Positions 37,801 to 49,253 of a stretch of 64,000 nt of DNA are shown here, piece by piece. Source of the DNA: Epiperipatus broadwayi (lineage: Eukaryota > Onychophora > Udeonychophora > Euonychophora > Peripatidae); NCBI GenBank assembly GCA_028023455.1, contig JAQFVV010000001.1, forward strand, positions 24,665,401 through 24,729,400, read 5' to 3'. The notes beneath the pieces are model-generated. The model was not told the origin of the DNA. It did no database searches and was given only the letters and a program-made list of their open reading frames with translations. Position 1 is the first letter of the stretch; every line of letters starts with the position of its first letter. A program made the translations under genes and the position numbers.

Positions 37801-38768
37801 GATCTGACAGACATCTTACAGTTAACAGAATGAATAGTGATCTGCAATTTTGAGATAAATAAAAAATTCAACCACTGGACTTAAGTACACAATGCACCAT
37901 GAACACCAAGAGTGCTACCTCAAATAAGACACTATAAGCTACTACAACCTATGATAAAGATAATGCAAAATAATTGCAAAGCCCTCTTTCATGGAGGGTC
38001 TGGGAAATACAAAACTATGCCCTGCTTCTTTTGAGTCTTATGGGCTAGGAAATATAAGCTATGCCTTGCTCCCTTTCTTTGGAGACGTAGAGGCTGAAAT
38101 CATGGCAGGACTATGTTAACTGCCCTATCAAAAACAATAAGAAATATAAAAAATAGGTTGGAGCAAATAGTGGAGATACAACACCCTCAGAGTTGCATGA
38201 AAACACTGCACCCTCAAGCCAATGACAAAAATCTTCATCCATCATCAAAACTAAAAATACAGCTAAACAAACTTCAACAATCAAATGCCAAATCCAATCT
38301 CCAAATTCACTGATTTTCTATTTAACTCTAAACATGAACCTCCTCAAACATACAAGAAAATTACTATTTTATAATTTATAATCATCATCAATACTCTTGT
38401 CACATCTTTCACAGTAATTTTTAAAATTAATTCTGCATAAAATGCATATTTTTTTCTTTCTCAGTTGTGGTTTGAGATCAAGTTAATAATTTTGAAGTGA
38501 TGATCATCAGTATGTGATCATCATCAGCCCCACATTGGGCGCCATTTGTAACATAATGGGAGTATCGGAAAGTGGGTGGAAGGTTTGGAATTGAACTGGG
38601 TGATGGAAAATCATCATACACCCCAGTAAATTTAAAATGAAATATTTACAAAATATAATAAGTAATATAATATTTTATAAGAACATGAGATAGAGATCTC
38701 TAAGAGATCATTGAGAGATCAGAAGCTAACTCAGAAGAGCAACCATAATAATTCTAAATTCAACCAGC
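34833..38768 (-). mobile_element. X element 1: short non-autonomous LTR element, minus strand
   Basis: Read on the minus strand: a truncated 5' LTR (38768-38547), a primer site (38544-38526), an 872-base interior (38546-37675) and a complete 3' LTR (37674-34833, 2842 bp). The last starts TGTAACCAGTTGG and ends CCTGCTACA. The interior has no gag or pol and its frames are interrupted; the 66-codon frame at 38113 on the other strand is not convincing. An element whose LTRs are three times longer than its interior fits the TRIM/LARD-type non-autonomous class. The + flank before 34833 is ATAT. An oppositely oriented copy of the same interior lies at 41507-42427. Confidence 0.75.
38526..38544 (-). 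other. Primer-binding site of X element 1
   Basis: On the minus strand TGGCGCCCAATGTGGGGCT starts two bases after the LTR end. It differs in one base from the complement of the conserved tRNA-Lys(CTT) 3' end (TGGCGCCCAACGTGGGGCT). It is the best-preserved primer site in the window. Confidence 0.85.
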
Positions 38769-38772
38769 CATT

Positions 38773-41205
38773 TGTAATGGGGTGGGGCTATCAGAGATTC
38801 GTAAAAAACATGTTTGAACTGGGTGATGGAATAATCATCATCACCACTGTCAATTTAATGAAATACAAATATCAATAATTTAAAAATTTGCAAAAGTATA
38901 TATAAGTATAAACTATTTAATCATAAACTGAGATTAGAGAATCTGTGAACATTGTGAGATCAAAAGCTAACTCATAAGAACAACTACAAGCATAATTAAC
39001 CACCAGCATTATCATTTAAAAAAATAAGTACAAATAAATACTTGAGAAAAATCAACAGACCATCTTGTGGCTGGATTTGAACAATAAAAAATATAAATCA
39101 ACAGTCAACCTTGTGACTGGATTGGAAAATGGGTTTTCTGTAGACCAGGTTAACTTCTGAGCCTTTGCCAGCTTGGACAATTATTTAAACATAACTTGGA
39201 TGCACCAGCTTAGTGTCCATCCATTAAAATACATAAGAATCAGAAATCAAAACAATAATGCTGGGATATTAAAACTTGCTGATCATCATCAATGCTCAGG
39301 CCACTTGTACTGGCCAACTATAAACTTAACATTTTAATAAAGACTAAAGTAAAATAAAAAATAATAGTGCATGGGCTTTAAAGAGTATCCTCTTTTGCGT
39401 CAACCAGGATGATGATTGATCATCTCTGGATGACCAAAGCACCAAACACATCCCCATTTATCTGTGTCCAAAATCTAGCTCAGAGAACATGGGCTCTATT
39501 ACTGTATGTAACCAAGAGATGATAAAAATAATTTTTACCAATTAAGTACAAGTTTATTAATAACAATAAAATAAAAATAAATGATATTTAAGGTCTTATG
39601 AGGGTTCTGATTTTGAAAAGTATACATTGAGTTACATGATTAATAAATTAGATTTACTTAAAACCCATTCAGCACACAGGCATGTGGCTTGATACAAAAT
39701 TAACATATTTGAATTAACATTTGATTTAGAAAAATGATCAACATTTTACATATAAGTGTCTATCTGAGACACATTTTTATTTACAATACAATTGACATAT
39801 ATATGCACACATATGTGCGTGAATTTTCTGATTTTTATTATAAATACAGAATTTCAAATGATCACATTGAGATTTAAATAATTACTATTCAACATTTAAA
39901 TTGTTACATTAATTTATAAAACGTATAATAAAATATATTCAAATTATTACTATGGTTTACATATATATAGGCGCACAGACGCGCGAAAAATATAAATAAG
40001 TTGACATTTAATAAAAAAATATATTAAAATTTTACATAAATGAGTGTGCGTGTATATACATATGCACACTGACTTTTATCTATTTCAACTTTTTACAATA
40101 GTATTATAATTTTCTAATACATAAATTTCCTACCTATACATGTGTATAAACAAAATATAGATACAATTTAAAATTAGTTTCAATTTATAAGTTCTCAAAA
40201 GTATAGTCAATTTTTTTGACAGGTATTTGTTGATTAATTATCAACGTTTTTGGACCAAATTACAAGATTTGCTTTTTCAATTTTAATTCAAACAAAATTA
40301 TGCTTGCATTTAAATTATATATTATTTTTTTTTTTTTTTTAATGAATATGAAAATTATTTCTTAGCAAAATATATATAGCAAATCGTCTCTCTTTTAAAC
40401 ATTTGACTGGAGCAAATTTTACTTTAAGTTACAAAGTTAAAATGTCTTTTATAAGAATATTTTAAAAAAATACAACTCACTGTATACACACGCGATGTAT
40501 TTATCTGTGGTTTCCTGCTTGCATAGATGAACAGTAGCATCAGTACACCAATTTCTTCAAGCTTTCTCTTGGTAAGCTTGGTTTTTGGTCCATCAGAAAA
40601 TGTAATATAGGTTTGTTGTCATATTCAGGTAAAATTATCCAAGTAATTAGTTGTCTTACCATGAGCTTACTTTTGTAATCCAAGCATTTGTCAAGCTGTC
40701 TTCTAGAAAATATTTAAGCAGCTAGTTGATGCATTTGAAGTGACCCTGGCTTCATGAATCTAAACTGCAGTAAACTATAAGGCAGCTACTGGACTGTCCT
40801 TACATCTTCATAGGAGCTTTATATAACTCTGCTAGCCATTTTGTCCTTTTTTTATTTTTTCAGGCTATTGATTCAGAAGTGACCCAGCTTCAAAACCAAA
40901 ACTCCTGTGAAGGAAAATAGTAGCAGCTCCTGCCTTCAGCAACATTAATTCATAATAGCTTTTCTGCAAACTCTCTGCTACAGCCAACAACATACTGCTC
41001 TCTTCAAAATCATTATCCAAACTTTGCAGTTGGCCTAGTTGGTCACTGCTTAAAATATTAAAAACTCTTCTGACCAACTCTTACAAAACTGCAAGCAGAA
41101 TTGTTCCTTTCAAAATCACTAACCAGACTTTGCAGTGGCCCAGTTGGCCACTGCTCAAAATACTACAACCAGACTCCTCTGGTCAACTCTGACAAACTAC
41201 AAGCA
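38773..41205 (-). repeat. X LTR, minus orientation, truncated at its sense start
   Basis: It begins TGTAATGGGGTGG on the + strand (the sense end) directly after a GCCATT primer-site remnant, and follows the X LTR order to about 41120. There, instead of the normal promoter region, it shows a second copy of the TTCAAAATCAYTANCCARACTTTGCAG block seen at 40996, a local tandem duplication of roughly 115 bases. The sense 5' part with TATA box and TGTAACC edge is missing. From 41213 the sequence turns into X in the other orientation. Confidence 0.65.
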
Positions 41206-41508
41206 TTATTGTTGATTTATATTTTTTATGTTCAAATTCAGCCACAAGATGGACTGTTGATTTACTTATACTGATATTTACTTTATAATGCTGGTTGATA
41301 ATAATTATGCTTTAGTTGCTCTTATGAGTTAACTGGTTGATCTCTCAATTATACTCATATTTTTATAATCTCACACTCTTATAAATATATCTTTAAATAT
41401 CATATTCTTGTAAATAGTTCATTTTAAATGGACTGGGAATGATGATTTTGCCATCATCCAAGTTCACTACTTTCCACCAACTTTTTTTTACCCCCATCCC
41501 ATTACAAA

Positions 41509-41590
41509 TGGTTACCTAACTGAGGGCCGATGATGATCATGTATTGTGGCAATCATTATAGATGGCTGCCCAATGAGGGCTGATGATGAT
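41509..41590 (+). repeat. Tandemly duplicated primer-site region in X element 2
   Basis: TGGTTACCTAACTGAGGGC (41509) and TGGCTGCCCAATGAGGGCT (41563) are 54 bases apart. Each is followed by GATGATGAT and a TATTGTGG or TACTGGTG stretch with AATCAT/GATCATCAC. X element 1 has a single such site. Confidence 0.65.
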
Positions 41591-43759
41591 TACATACTGG
41601 TGATCATCACTTCAAAATTATCAACATGATCTCAAACCACGACTGAGAAAGAACTAATATGCATTTTATATAGAATTAATTTTAAAAATTACTGTGAAAT
41701 ATGTGACAAGAGTATTGATGATGATTATAAATTATAAAATAGTAATTTTCACACATGTTTGAGGAGGTTCATGTTTAGAGTTAAATAGAAAATCAATGAA
41801 TTTGGAGATTGGATTTTGTGTTTGATTGTTGAAGTTTGTTTAGCTGTATTTTTAGTTTTGATGACGGATAGAGATTTTTGTCATTGGCTTGAGGATGCAA
41901 TGTTTTCATGCAGCTCTGAGGGTGTTGTATCTCCACTATTTGCTCCAACCTATTTTTTGTATTTTATAGTGTTTGTCATAAGGCAGTTAACGTAGTCCTG
42001 CCATGATTCAAGCCTCTAAGTCTCCAAAGAAAAGGAGCAAGGCATAGTTTGTATTTCCCAGCCCATAAGACTCAAAAGAATCAGGGCATAGATATGTATT
42101 TTCCAAACCTTCCATGAATGAGGGCTTTGCAAAGAATTTTGCATTTATCTTTATCATGGGTTGTAGTAGCTAATAGTGTCTCATTTGAGGTAGCACTCTT
42201 GGTGTTCATGGTGCATTGTGTACTTAAAGGTCCAATGGTTGGGTTCTTTATCTATCTCAAAATTGCAAATTACTATTCATTCTGATGACTGTCAGATGTG
42301 TCAGTTCTCTAAAAAATTGATTAGTACATAGTTTTAGATATGAACTTTGTTTTGATTATGCATGTAATTAAAATATTGTTAGATAGGTGTTTCATTTCTA
42401 TTTTCCTTTTCTCTCAGACCAAGGCAATGTAACAAGTTGGGTTACATCACACACACTAATATAGTGTATGTGAATATATATATATATGTAAAATAAAGGA
42501 AAAGTAGAAATAAACACAGAATAAATTTTTGTAGATATTTTTTTTTATATTTCCTAAAATAAAACCATAATATATAAAGGGTTAAATAACTCTGGGCTTA
42601 AAGTAAAATTTCATTATGAAATTAATATTTTAAAAAGGTCTGAATAAATATAAATATTGCATTATTATTAATTATTACTCTGATTTTGAAATTTAAAAAC
42701 ACCCTATTGTATTTTTGAAATCTTTAATTAATTTTTAAATTTTTATCGTCTAAGTGAAAACATGTATATAGATTCCAAGAGATTAGTGAGATAAAAATAA
42801 AAACTGTTTTTAATCAAGCTGCTGTTATCACCTTAGATGAGTCTATAAAGAGGCTGATAACAGGATTAGCTCTAGTCTGATTAATAGTTTTCTGTAAGGT
42901 CAGCTGAAAAGTAGTTGCAATATTTTGTTGCAGCTTGTTGAAGTATGCAGCAGATGTTATTAGCTGACTGTAGAGTTGGCAGTCCATCTACCATGAATTG
43001 ATATAGCTGAAGATAGGACAGTAGATCCAGAGCTGCTAATATTTTTCTTGCCAGGAATTTTGATTTACTTGAAGCTGGGTCACTTCTAAATCAATAGCCT
43101 GAAAAAAAAAGGACAAAATAGCTAGCAGAGTTATACAAAGCTCCTATGAAGATCTAAGGACAGTCCACTGCCTTATAGTTTACTGCATTTTGATGCATGA
43201 AGCCAGGGTCACTTCAAATAAATCAACTAGCTGCTTAAATATGTTCTAGAAGACAGCTTGACAATTGCTTGGACTACAAAAGGAATCTCATAGTATGCCA
43301 ACAATTTACCAGAATTATATACTTTTACTTGATGATGACAATTTCCTGGAATGTCAAAAAACAGCTTGCCCAAGAGAGCAGCTGAATAAAGAAGTAGTTA
43401 TACATATGCTGCTGTGTCTACATATGCGAAAAGAAGCACAGATAAACTTGCATACAAAGTGAGTTGTTTTTCAATAATTTATTTGATGGACATTTTTAAA
43501 TCTATATTTTTAAATTTAAAAACATTGATAATTCGTTAAGAGGTAACCTAATAAAAGCTTTCTAACCTCTGGAAAATTGACTATACATTTTTTGTAAAAG
43601 AATAAAAGAAAGTTATAATAGAATTTGTTAAACTGATTTTTTTTAAATATTGATACACACGTATAAGTGTGAAATTTATGTGTTTTCCAAATGAATTAAT
43701 TATGAAAAAATATAATATTATTGTAACGAGTTGAAATAGATAAGAGTCAGTCTGCGAAT

Positions 43760-46460
43760 TGTAACAGTCAGAATCGACTATCTCACTAACACACTGCAGA
43801 ATTCAAACCCCAGACATGAAACTGAACATTCCAGGAGGGGTTGCCTTCTAGATATACTAAGTTCGAATCTAAAGCCCAAATTTCACAGCGCCATCTACGT
43901 GACAATGCATCTGATGCCACTACTAGCATGACCTTTGACCGGTGCCTGCTGGTCAGGGAGAAACAAAAGACTATACTAAAAGAAGTTTGGGTGGCTAATT
44001 AACGTCTATGGATTTACAGAAGAAATGCAGAAAATATATATATATAGACCGAGACTGTGATAGGAATCAAATAAAATAAGAGATCAAATTTAGTTTTAAA
44101 TAATTTCACAAAATTTATTCATATAAATTATATATATAACGCCACTGTCTGCTTATATGAGATAGGGACGCATATTAAATAATTGTTGGCATTATATTTC
44201 AATAAATGACAAAAGGTTTTAAAGCAAAGTGATATATTCTATTCCTCGGGCTAATAGCATTACGATAATGTGCTTGAAGAGATAGGAACATGTGCGAGGT
44301 GCTTTGAGTAATTATACAAGTTTAAGAAAATATTTGAAATTAAGTGTTCTAAAATATTTATTGATTTCGAGAATAGCACAGACAAAAGCTTACTAAGTAA
44401 CAAAGTGGGAATGTGATCAAAGCATTTATCTGAGAATAATAATAATAGAAGTGCATTGGGAGGTCAGTATTGCTGATAATGAATTTATTAAAGTTGGAGG
44501 GTGTGACACGTTTAAGTCACAGATGCTTTGTAAAATAAATATAAAATAAAACAATAATGGAATATTTGGAATGATTATGGAGGGCATCTTGCCGCTAACC
44601 CGTAGGAAAGTATTTTATGAACAGCCGAAACTTAGCGACTGGGTGACGATTGCATTTAATTCCCAGGTGTGTCATTTGTGGACACACTCTGCCTGGAAAT
44701 CGCAAAGAGAACGGACTTTGGCCGTATAAAGAATCCTTGGAAAAGTAAAACAAAGCGGTCTCAACAACCAATTCACTTACCAGCAATACGAGACTAGTGT
44801 ATATAAAACATACTGAATGGGTTTTACTTGGATTAAGAGAAATGCCCAAACAAATTCCCAGAAATTCATTTAAAAGGGTCCGCACATTCTCGATGCCAAT
44901 GATGAACTTTGTAATTAAAGTAGAACACGGTAATTAAAATAAGAAAATGCATGCTTGCGGGTTTGAAAAGTAAGTATAGATTTATATATGCAATCATGCA
45001 TTAGGGGACACATTTAATCATTGACCTCGCACATACTCTCATATTAGATTAAAATCAATAACATGTAGATTTTAAACTATGTGATTATATTATATATTAA
45101 AGAAAAGAATCACCCTCAAATGAGTGATTTGCAAGATAATAAAATTGGAAAATTATAAATTTAAAATATGCCTTAATAGCAGAGTCTTACTTTCAATAAA
45201 GGGAATAGTTCACTCGGTCAAAGACAATTCTGACACATTATCATAATAAAATAAAAGAAAGCTTTATAAATAGAAAATATTAACCCAAGGATAGAGCAAA
45301 ACTGTTGATTATATTTGAACACTTTAAAGAAGTACATAATAAAGTTATGTGAAATAAAAGAAAAACAATTTTAAATAGCTATAGCATGTTAGTTATCACA
45401 AGAGCTCTTGGGTTAATTTAGGGTTACCTCTGGAGAAGCATTTAGGTAGATTGATGGTCGGCAGGTTTTTATATAATTTAACAGCAAAATCTGGAAATGT
45501 TCATATTTTTGGAAGCAGCAGCAGTTCCGGGGTTCCTTATGTGATAGTTTCCGATGGTCTGGAGCAGCGGCCGGCTATTCCGAGGGGACATAGCCATCTT
45601 ACCGCCTCTACTCCGTCATGTCAAGGTTAGCAAATTATTAGACTAGAACTCAGAATTTCTCTTAGAAACATTAGAATAAAACTGGAGAACAAAAGAAAAC
45701 CCTTCTTTTATAGTAGACTTTAACAATAGAACTGCCCTGGAGCATTACAAAAATATATCGGACTTATCAGCTGTAATTAAATCTATCCGAATGTCTAAAG
45801 GAATTCAACATTAATTAATTTCTTTTGTTAATTTCCCTGTCGACATTCGAATTACAAACTAGATTTAATTAAAATTACTTTTATTAATTAAAGAAAACCT
45901 TAAGTGGGCATCTGCTGTTTTTAGATAAACTTATATAATATTAACTAATTAAACCATTGTCCATCATTTATTTTAACAGAAATATTTGGAATGACTTTTA
46001 TTATATTAAACGAAAATTATTTTAGGTTTTAAATTGCAATATTTGAATCTATTTACTAAACGAATATTTACAAATGAATTTTATTTTAAATCAAAATATA
46101 TTACGACAGTAATATATTTGTAAATAGATTCAAACAAAATAACTTTAACAATTTATAATTTTGATATGTTTTAAAATGCATATCATAGTGTGTGCGCAAT
46201 TACAACTTATATAACCTACTTTTAAATAAATGTAAATTATGTGAACAAATACATAATTCATAATATTTTATTTTATTTGGGAATAAGTTATATATATAAT
46301 ACAAGCATTGTGCTTGTGGTTTAAAATTAGGTGGGATTTTTGGTATATAAGCATATTGCAGACACACTACGATAGATTGGGGTTCAAACTAAGGTATGAG
46401 GGTAGGAAATAGGTAAGAAAAGGTGAAATGAAGATCTGCAAAGCAGACCTTACTGTTTCA
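43760..46460 (-). repeat. Element A 3' LTR (2701 bp)
   Basis: Copy of 49254-51950. The 96-codon frame at 44885-44595 (minus) starts with GTG, recurs in the partner LTR with three amino-acid changes, and is shorter in the solo LTR; I do not regard it as a gene. Confidence 0.85.
45679..45712 (-). promoter_or_regulatory. TATA-initiator pair in A 3' LTR
   Basis: On the minus strand TATAAAAG starts at 45712 and TCCAGTTTT has its A at 45683, 29 bases downstream. Confidence 0.45.
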
Positions 46461-46839
46461 CATTCCCTTAGTGACGGAACAAAAAAAAATTGTTAAAAAA
46501 AAGATCTTACAACAGGTGTCCACCTATGAAGCCTGCATAAAAAAAATTTACAAGATAACCCATAATGTACAGGATATAAATATAATGAAGAAACGAAACT
46601 GAATTATATACCCAGATCATATTAATAAATCTACCATCTAGCGAACATTTTCTATTACCCCCCCCTTTCAACAAAATTTTATTTAAAAAAAAACTAATAG
46701 TTTAACACTGTTTATATCCGATCTCCTTTTTATATTATCCTGTGACGTGTCCATTTCTCTTTTTTTTTTTGTTGTGGTTTTTTTTAAAAAAAACTACTAT
46801 AATCCTGGGTCTGGTGGGTAATAACTGCTTTTATAATTT

Positions 46840-47915
46840 GATGACTGCAGTCTCGGATTATCAGGTCTCTTTACCTTGTCTGGCGGTTCTTTGGCCCAGG
46901 GACTGAAATCCAGTGGTTAAGAATTCGGCCATTTCCTCCACCTCTTTGATTCTGCTGCCCGCCATCAGCTGTTGTATCAGTAACGGCATATTCTGTTGAA
47001 CGGTACTATAACATGAGTGTCAGAAAACACAAACGTGCTAAGTGATCGAAGGCGATTGACCTGGCGAATGAAAAATTGCGTGTGTGTTTCCTTGATCGCT
47101 CCGTACTTCTCTGGCAAATGGTATTTAGAATTCCGCTCTGCCGATCCTCACTCCAATAATATCTTAGTAACAGGCTACCGTAATTCGCAAAGTTGTTTGG
47201 TTTTTTCACCAACATGCCCCACCAATCTTTTGCATAGCCATATAAATGATGGCTAGCGATAGCAGACTGTTCATGCGGATCCGTTTTATAAAATTGAAAG
47301 AAATCCTGCAGGCTATCCAGGTGTGGGTGGGGGTTTTCTCCTATTTCTCCTAGGAATATTTTAACAGGTAATATCTTAGCAAGTTGGGTTTGAACCCAAA
47401 ATCTGGAATTAAGGTCCTATGGATTGCATCTATCCCACTACTATGCGCTTGAGGAGGTGGTAGATCATTGTTAGAGGTCTGACATCTTTGGTTTAGGTCC
47501 ACTGCCTCGTTGATACTGTTTGTATTGTCAGGTTCTGTTTTCGCTATCAGGACTTTGTTGTCCAGGTATTGTATTAATTTTGGCTCAGTTTGATCTCGGC
47601 TTTCGCTCATTTTTTTTGATTTCCTGAGCAGTATTCTTCCAGTTTCCGTTGGAGAGCCCTATGTCCCTCTCTCACTTGTGCCAATTCGTCGAGAAGCATC
47701 CTGGTAAACATTTTATACTCCGTCTCTTTTCTTTGGGCTTCCTCTTCCTGCTTTCTTGCCCTCTCTTCGCTTCTCTTATATAATTCCACCAGATAATCCA
47801 GATTGGAATCTTCCTTGCTCGTTTGCTGGACAGGTCTCATAATTATTGGAGGAGATTCAAGAAATCCGGATGGGTCCGGTTCTTGATCATCGTGGTTGTT
47901 GTCCATATTATCCAT
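46840..47915 (-). pseudogene. Gag of element A, frameshifted
   Basis: An ATG at 47915 opens a 102-codon acidic N-terminal part. Its first half is D/N/P-rich; the second half (YKRSEERARKQEEEAQRKE, then LDELAQVREGHRALQRKLEE) is a coiled coil. It ends at a run of eight A's, where the stop overlaps the next ATG (47610); that frame gives 86 codons in a different phase. A third phase, open from about 47396 to 47140, carries capsid-like sequence: PVKIFLGE, then LQDFFQFYKTDPHEQSAIA, then HHLYGYAKDWW and LLLRYYWSEDRQSG. The W-W and YW spacing is typical of gypsy-group gag. Further shifts follow, and the remnant fades near 46840 without a zinc knuckle. The breaks mean no complete gag can be made. Confidence 0.7.
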
Positions 47916-48569
47916 GGCCTTGGATGATTATCGTGATCGATGATGATTTTTTCCTTTTATTTTATTGCTAACTATTTAATATATCCTAAAAAAAATTTTT
48001 TTTAACGAATAGGTGTACTTTTAAAACAATGTATGGCACTGATAAGAAAAATTTTAAACTGGTTACTATTACTATTTTTCCTTGTTTGACTCTCTGCAAT
48101 TACTATGTTTAATTACAATTTTATTAATGGCTAATAGGCTATCTCCCTCTCGGTTCTGTTGGCCTAATTGCTGCTTTTATGTTTATCACTAAAAAAACCT
48201 GACTACTACCCTTTTATTACTGCAAAAATTTCTTGTTTAAATCTGCTGCCAACATATATATTTTTAACTGCCCATATATAAAAAAATCTCTTAAATTCTA
48301 TCTGTCAAAATATTTCGCTAAAATATATTTTTAAACTCAAGCAACTTTATTTATATATATAAACATTCGCTAGATCTGGGTATAATTATTTCGTTCCCTC
48401 TTATTTAAGATTTGCAAACATATATATTTATTTACATAATTATTGATCCGATTCACGTCTCATTATTTGGTCGAAGAAAATTTACACACGTTGAAAAAAA
48501 CAAATTACATATAAAAGAATTTAGCCTGGTGACAAAATTTATTTTAGAAGTAACTCCGTTTAATGAAAT

Positions 48570-48596
48570 TACTCTTGGGCACCATGTCACCAGTTA
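48570..48596 (-). other. Second primer-site-like sequence in leader of A
   Basis: The minus strand reads GGTGACATGGTGCCCAAGAG. The TGGTGCCCAA part resembles a primer site preceded by CA, and GGTGACA pairs with TGTCACC 60 bases away (48525-48595). It may mark an older LTR end, or simply a leader hairpin. Confidence 0.25.
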
Positions 48597-49147
48597 AAAG
48601 GATCATAGACTGTTAGCTTCCCAAAATGAATTTTAATAACTATTCCATTTAACTACGGGCACTCGTTAAAACATTCGCATTTTTTTTTATTGATTACAAC
48701 ATTTTATTTATGATTGAATTTTTTGAATTCCATACGATAGCCTATTACATATCTAGGTCATTACCGTACAAAATTATCATTATGCTATCTTGCACGTTGA
48801 GCCGATAAAACTTTATTTTGATAGAAAAATACAATATTTAAAATCTTCATAGATTGTCACAATATTCACTTGGGACAATATTTAAGTAATTCACACCTTG
48901 CGTATATAGCATGACTTAAATGAAACAACAATACAGATAAATACAGATGGCTCGTATCGCACTATAGCAAGTTTGGACAAATTCTGATTATACAGTATAA
49001 GTAATTGAATGCCCGAGTCAAACAAAATATATGAAATATACACGCAAATAAACAATATAGATAGTATAGAGTTTGAAAAGATATTTTATATATCAAAAAT
49101 ATAAAGGATTTGAGTGATTAAATACGAAACAAAATGCTAAAATTAAG

Positions 49148-49213
49148 CTACAGGGATGTGGGTGTTTATATAATTGAGATCTACAGGGATGTGAATGTTT
49201 AAATAATTGAGGC
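49148..49213. repeat. 33-bp tandem duplication beside the A primer site
   Basis: CTACAGGGATGTGGGTGTTT at 49148 and CTACAGGGATGTGAATGTTT at 49181, each continuing with ATAATTGAG. Confidence 0.85.
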
Positions 49214-49231
49214 TCCACGTTTGGGGAAGCC
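49208..49231 (-). other. Primer-binding site of element A (tRNA-Lys-like)
   Basis: On the minus strand TGGCTTCCCCAAACGTGGAG followed by CCTC. It resembles the tRNA-Lys(CTT) complement with extra bases near the start. It lies 22 bases beyond the LTR end at 49254, further than the usual 0-5. Confidence 0.55.
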
Positions 49232-49253
49232 ATGGACCCGGAAAAAAAATACT

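Noticed and set aside
44595-44885. 96-codon minus-strand frame repeated at 50084-50374 and in shorter form at 29387-29629
   Set aside because: It starts with GTG and lies within the A LTRs; the three differences between the two LTRs all change amino acids and the solo LTR copy is shorter. Copy similarity explains its persistence.
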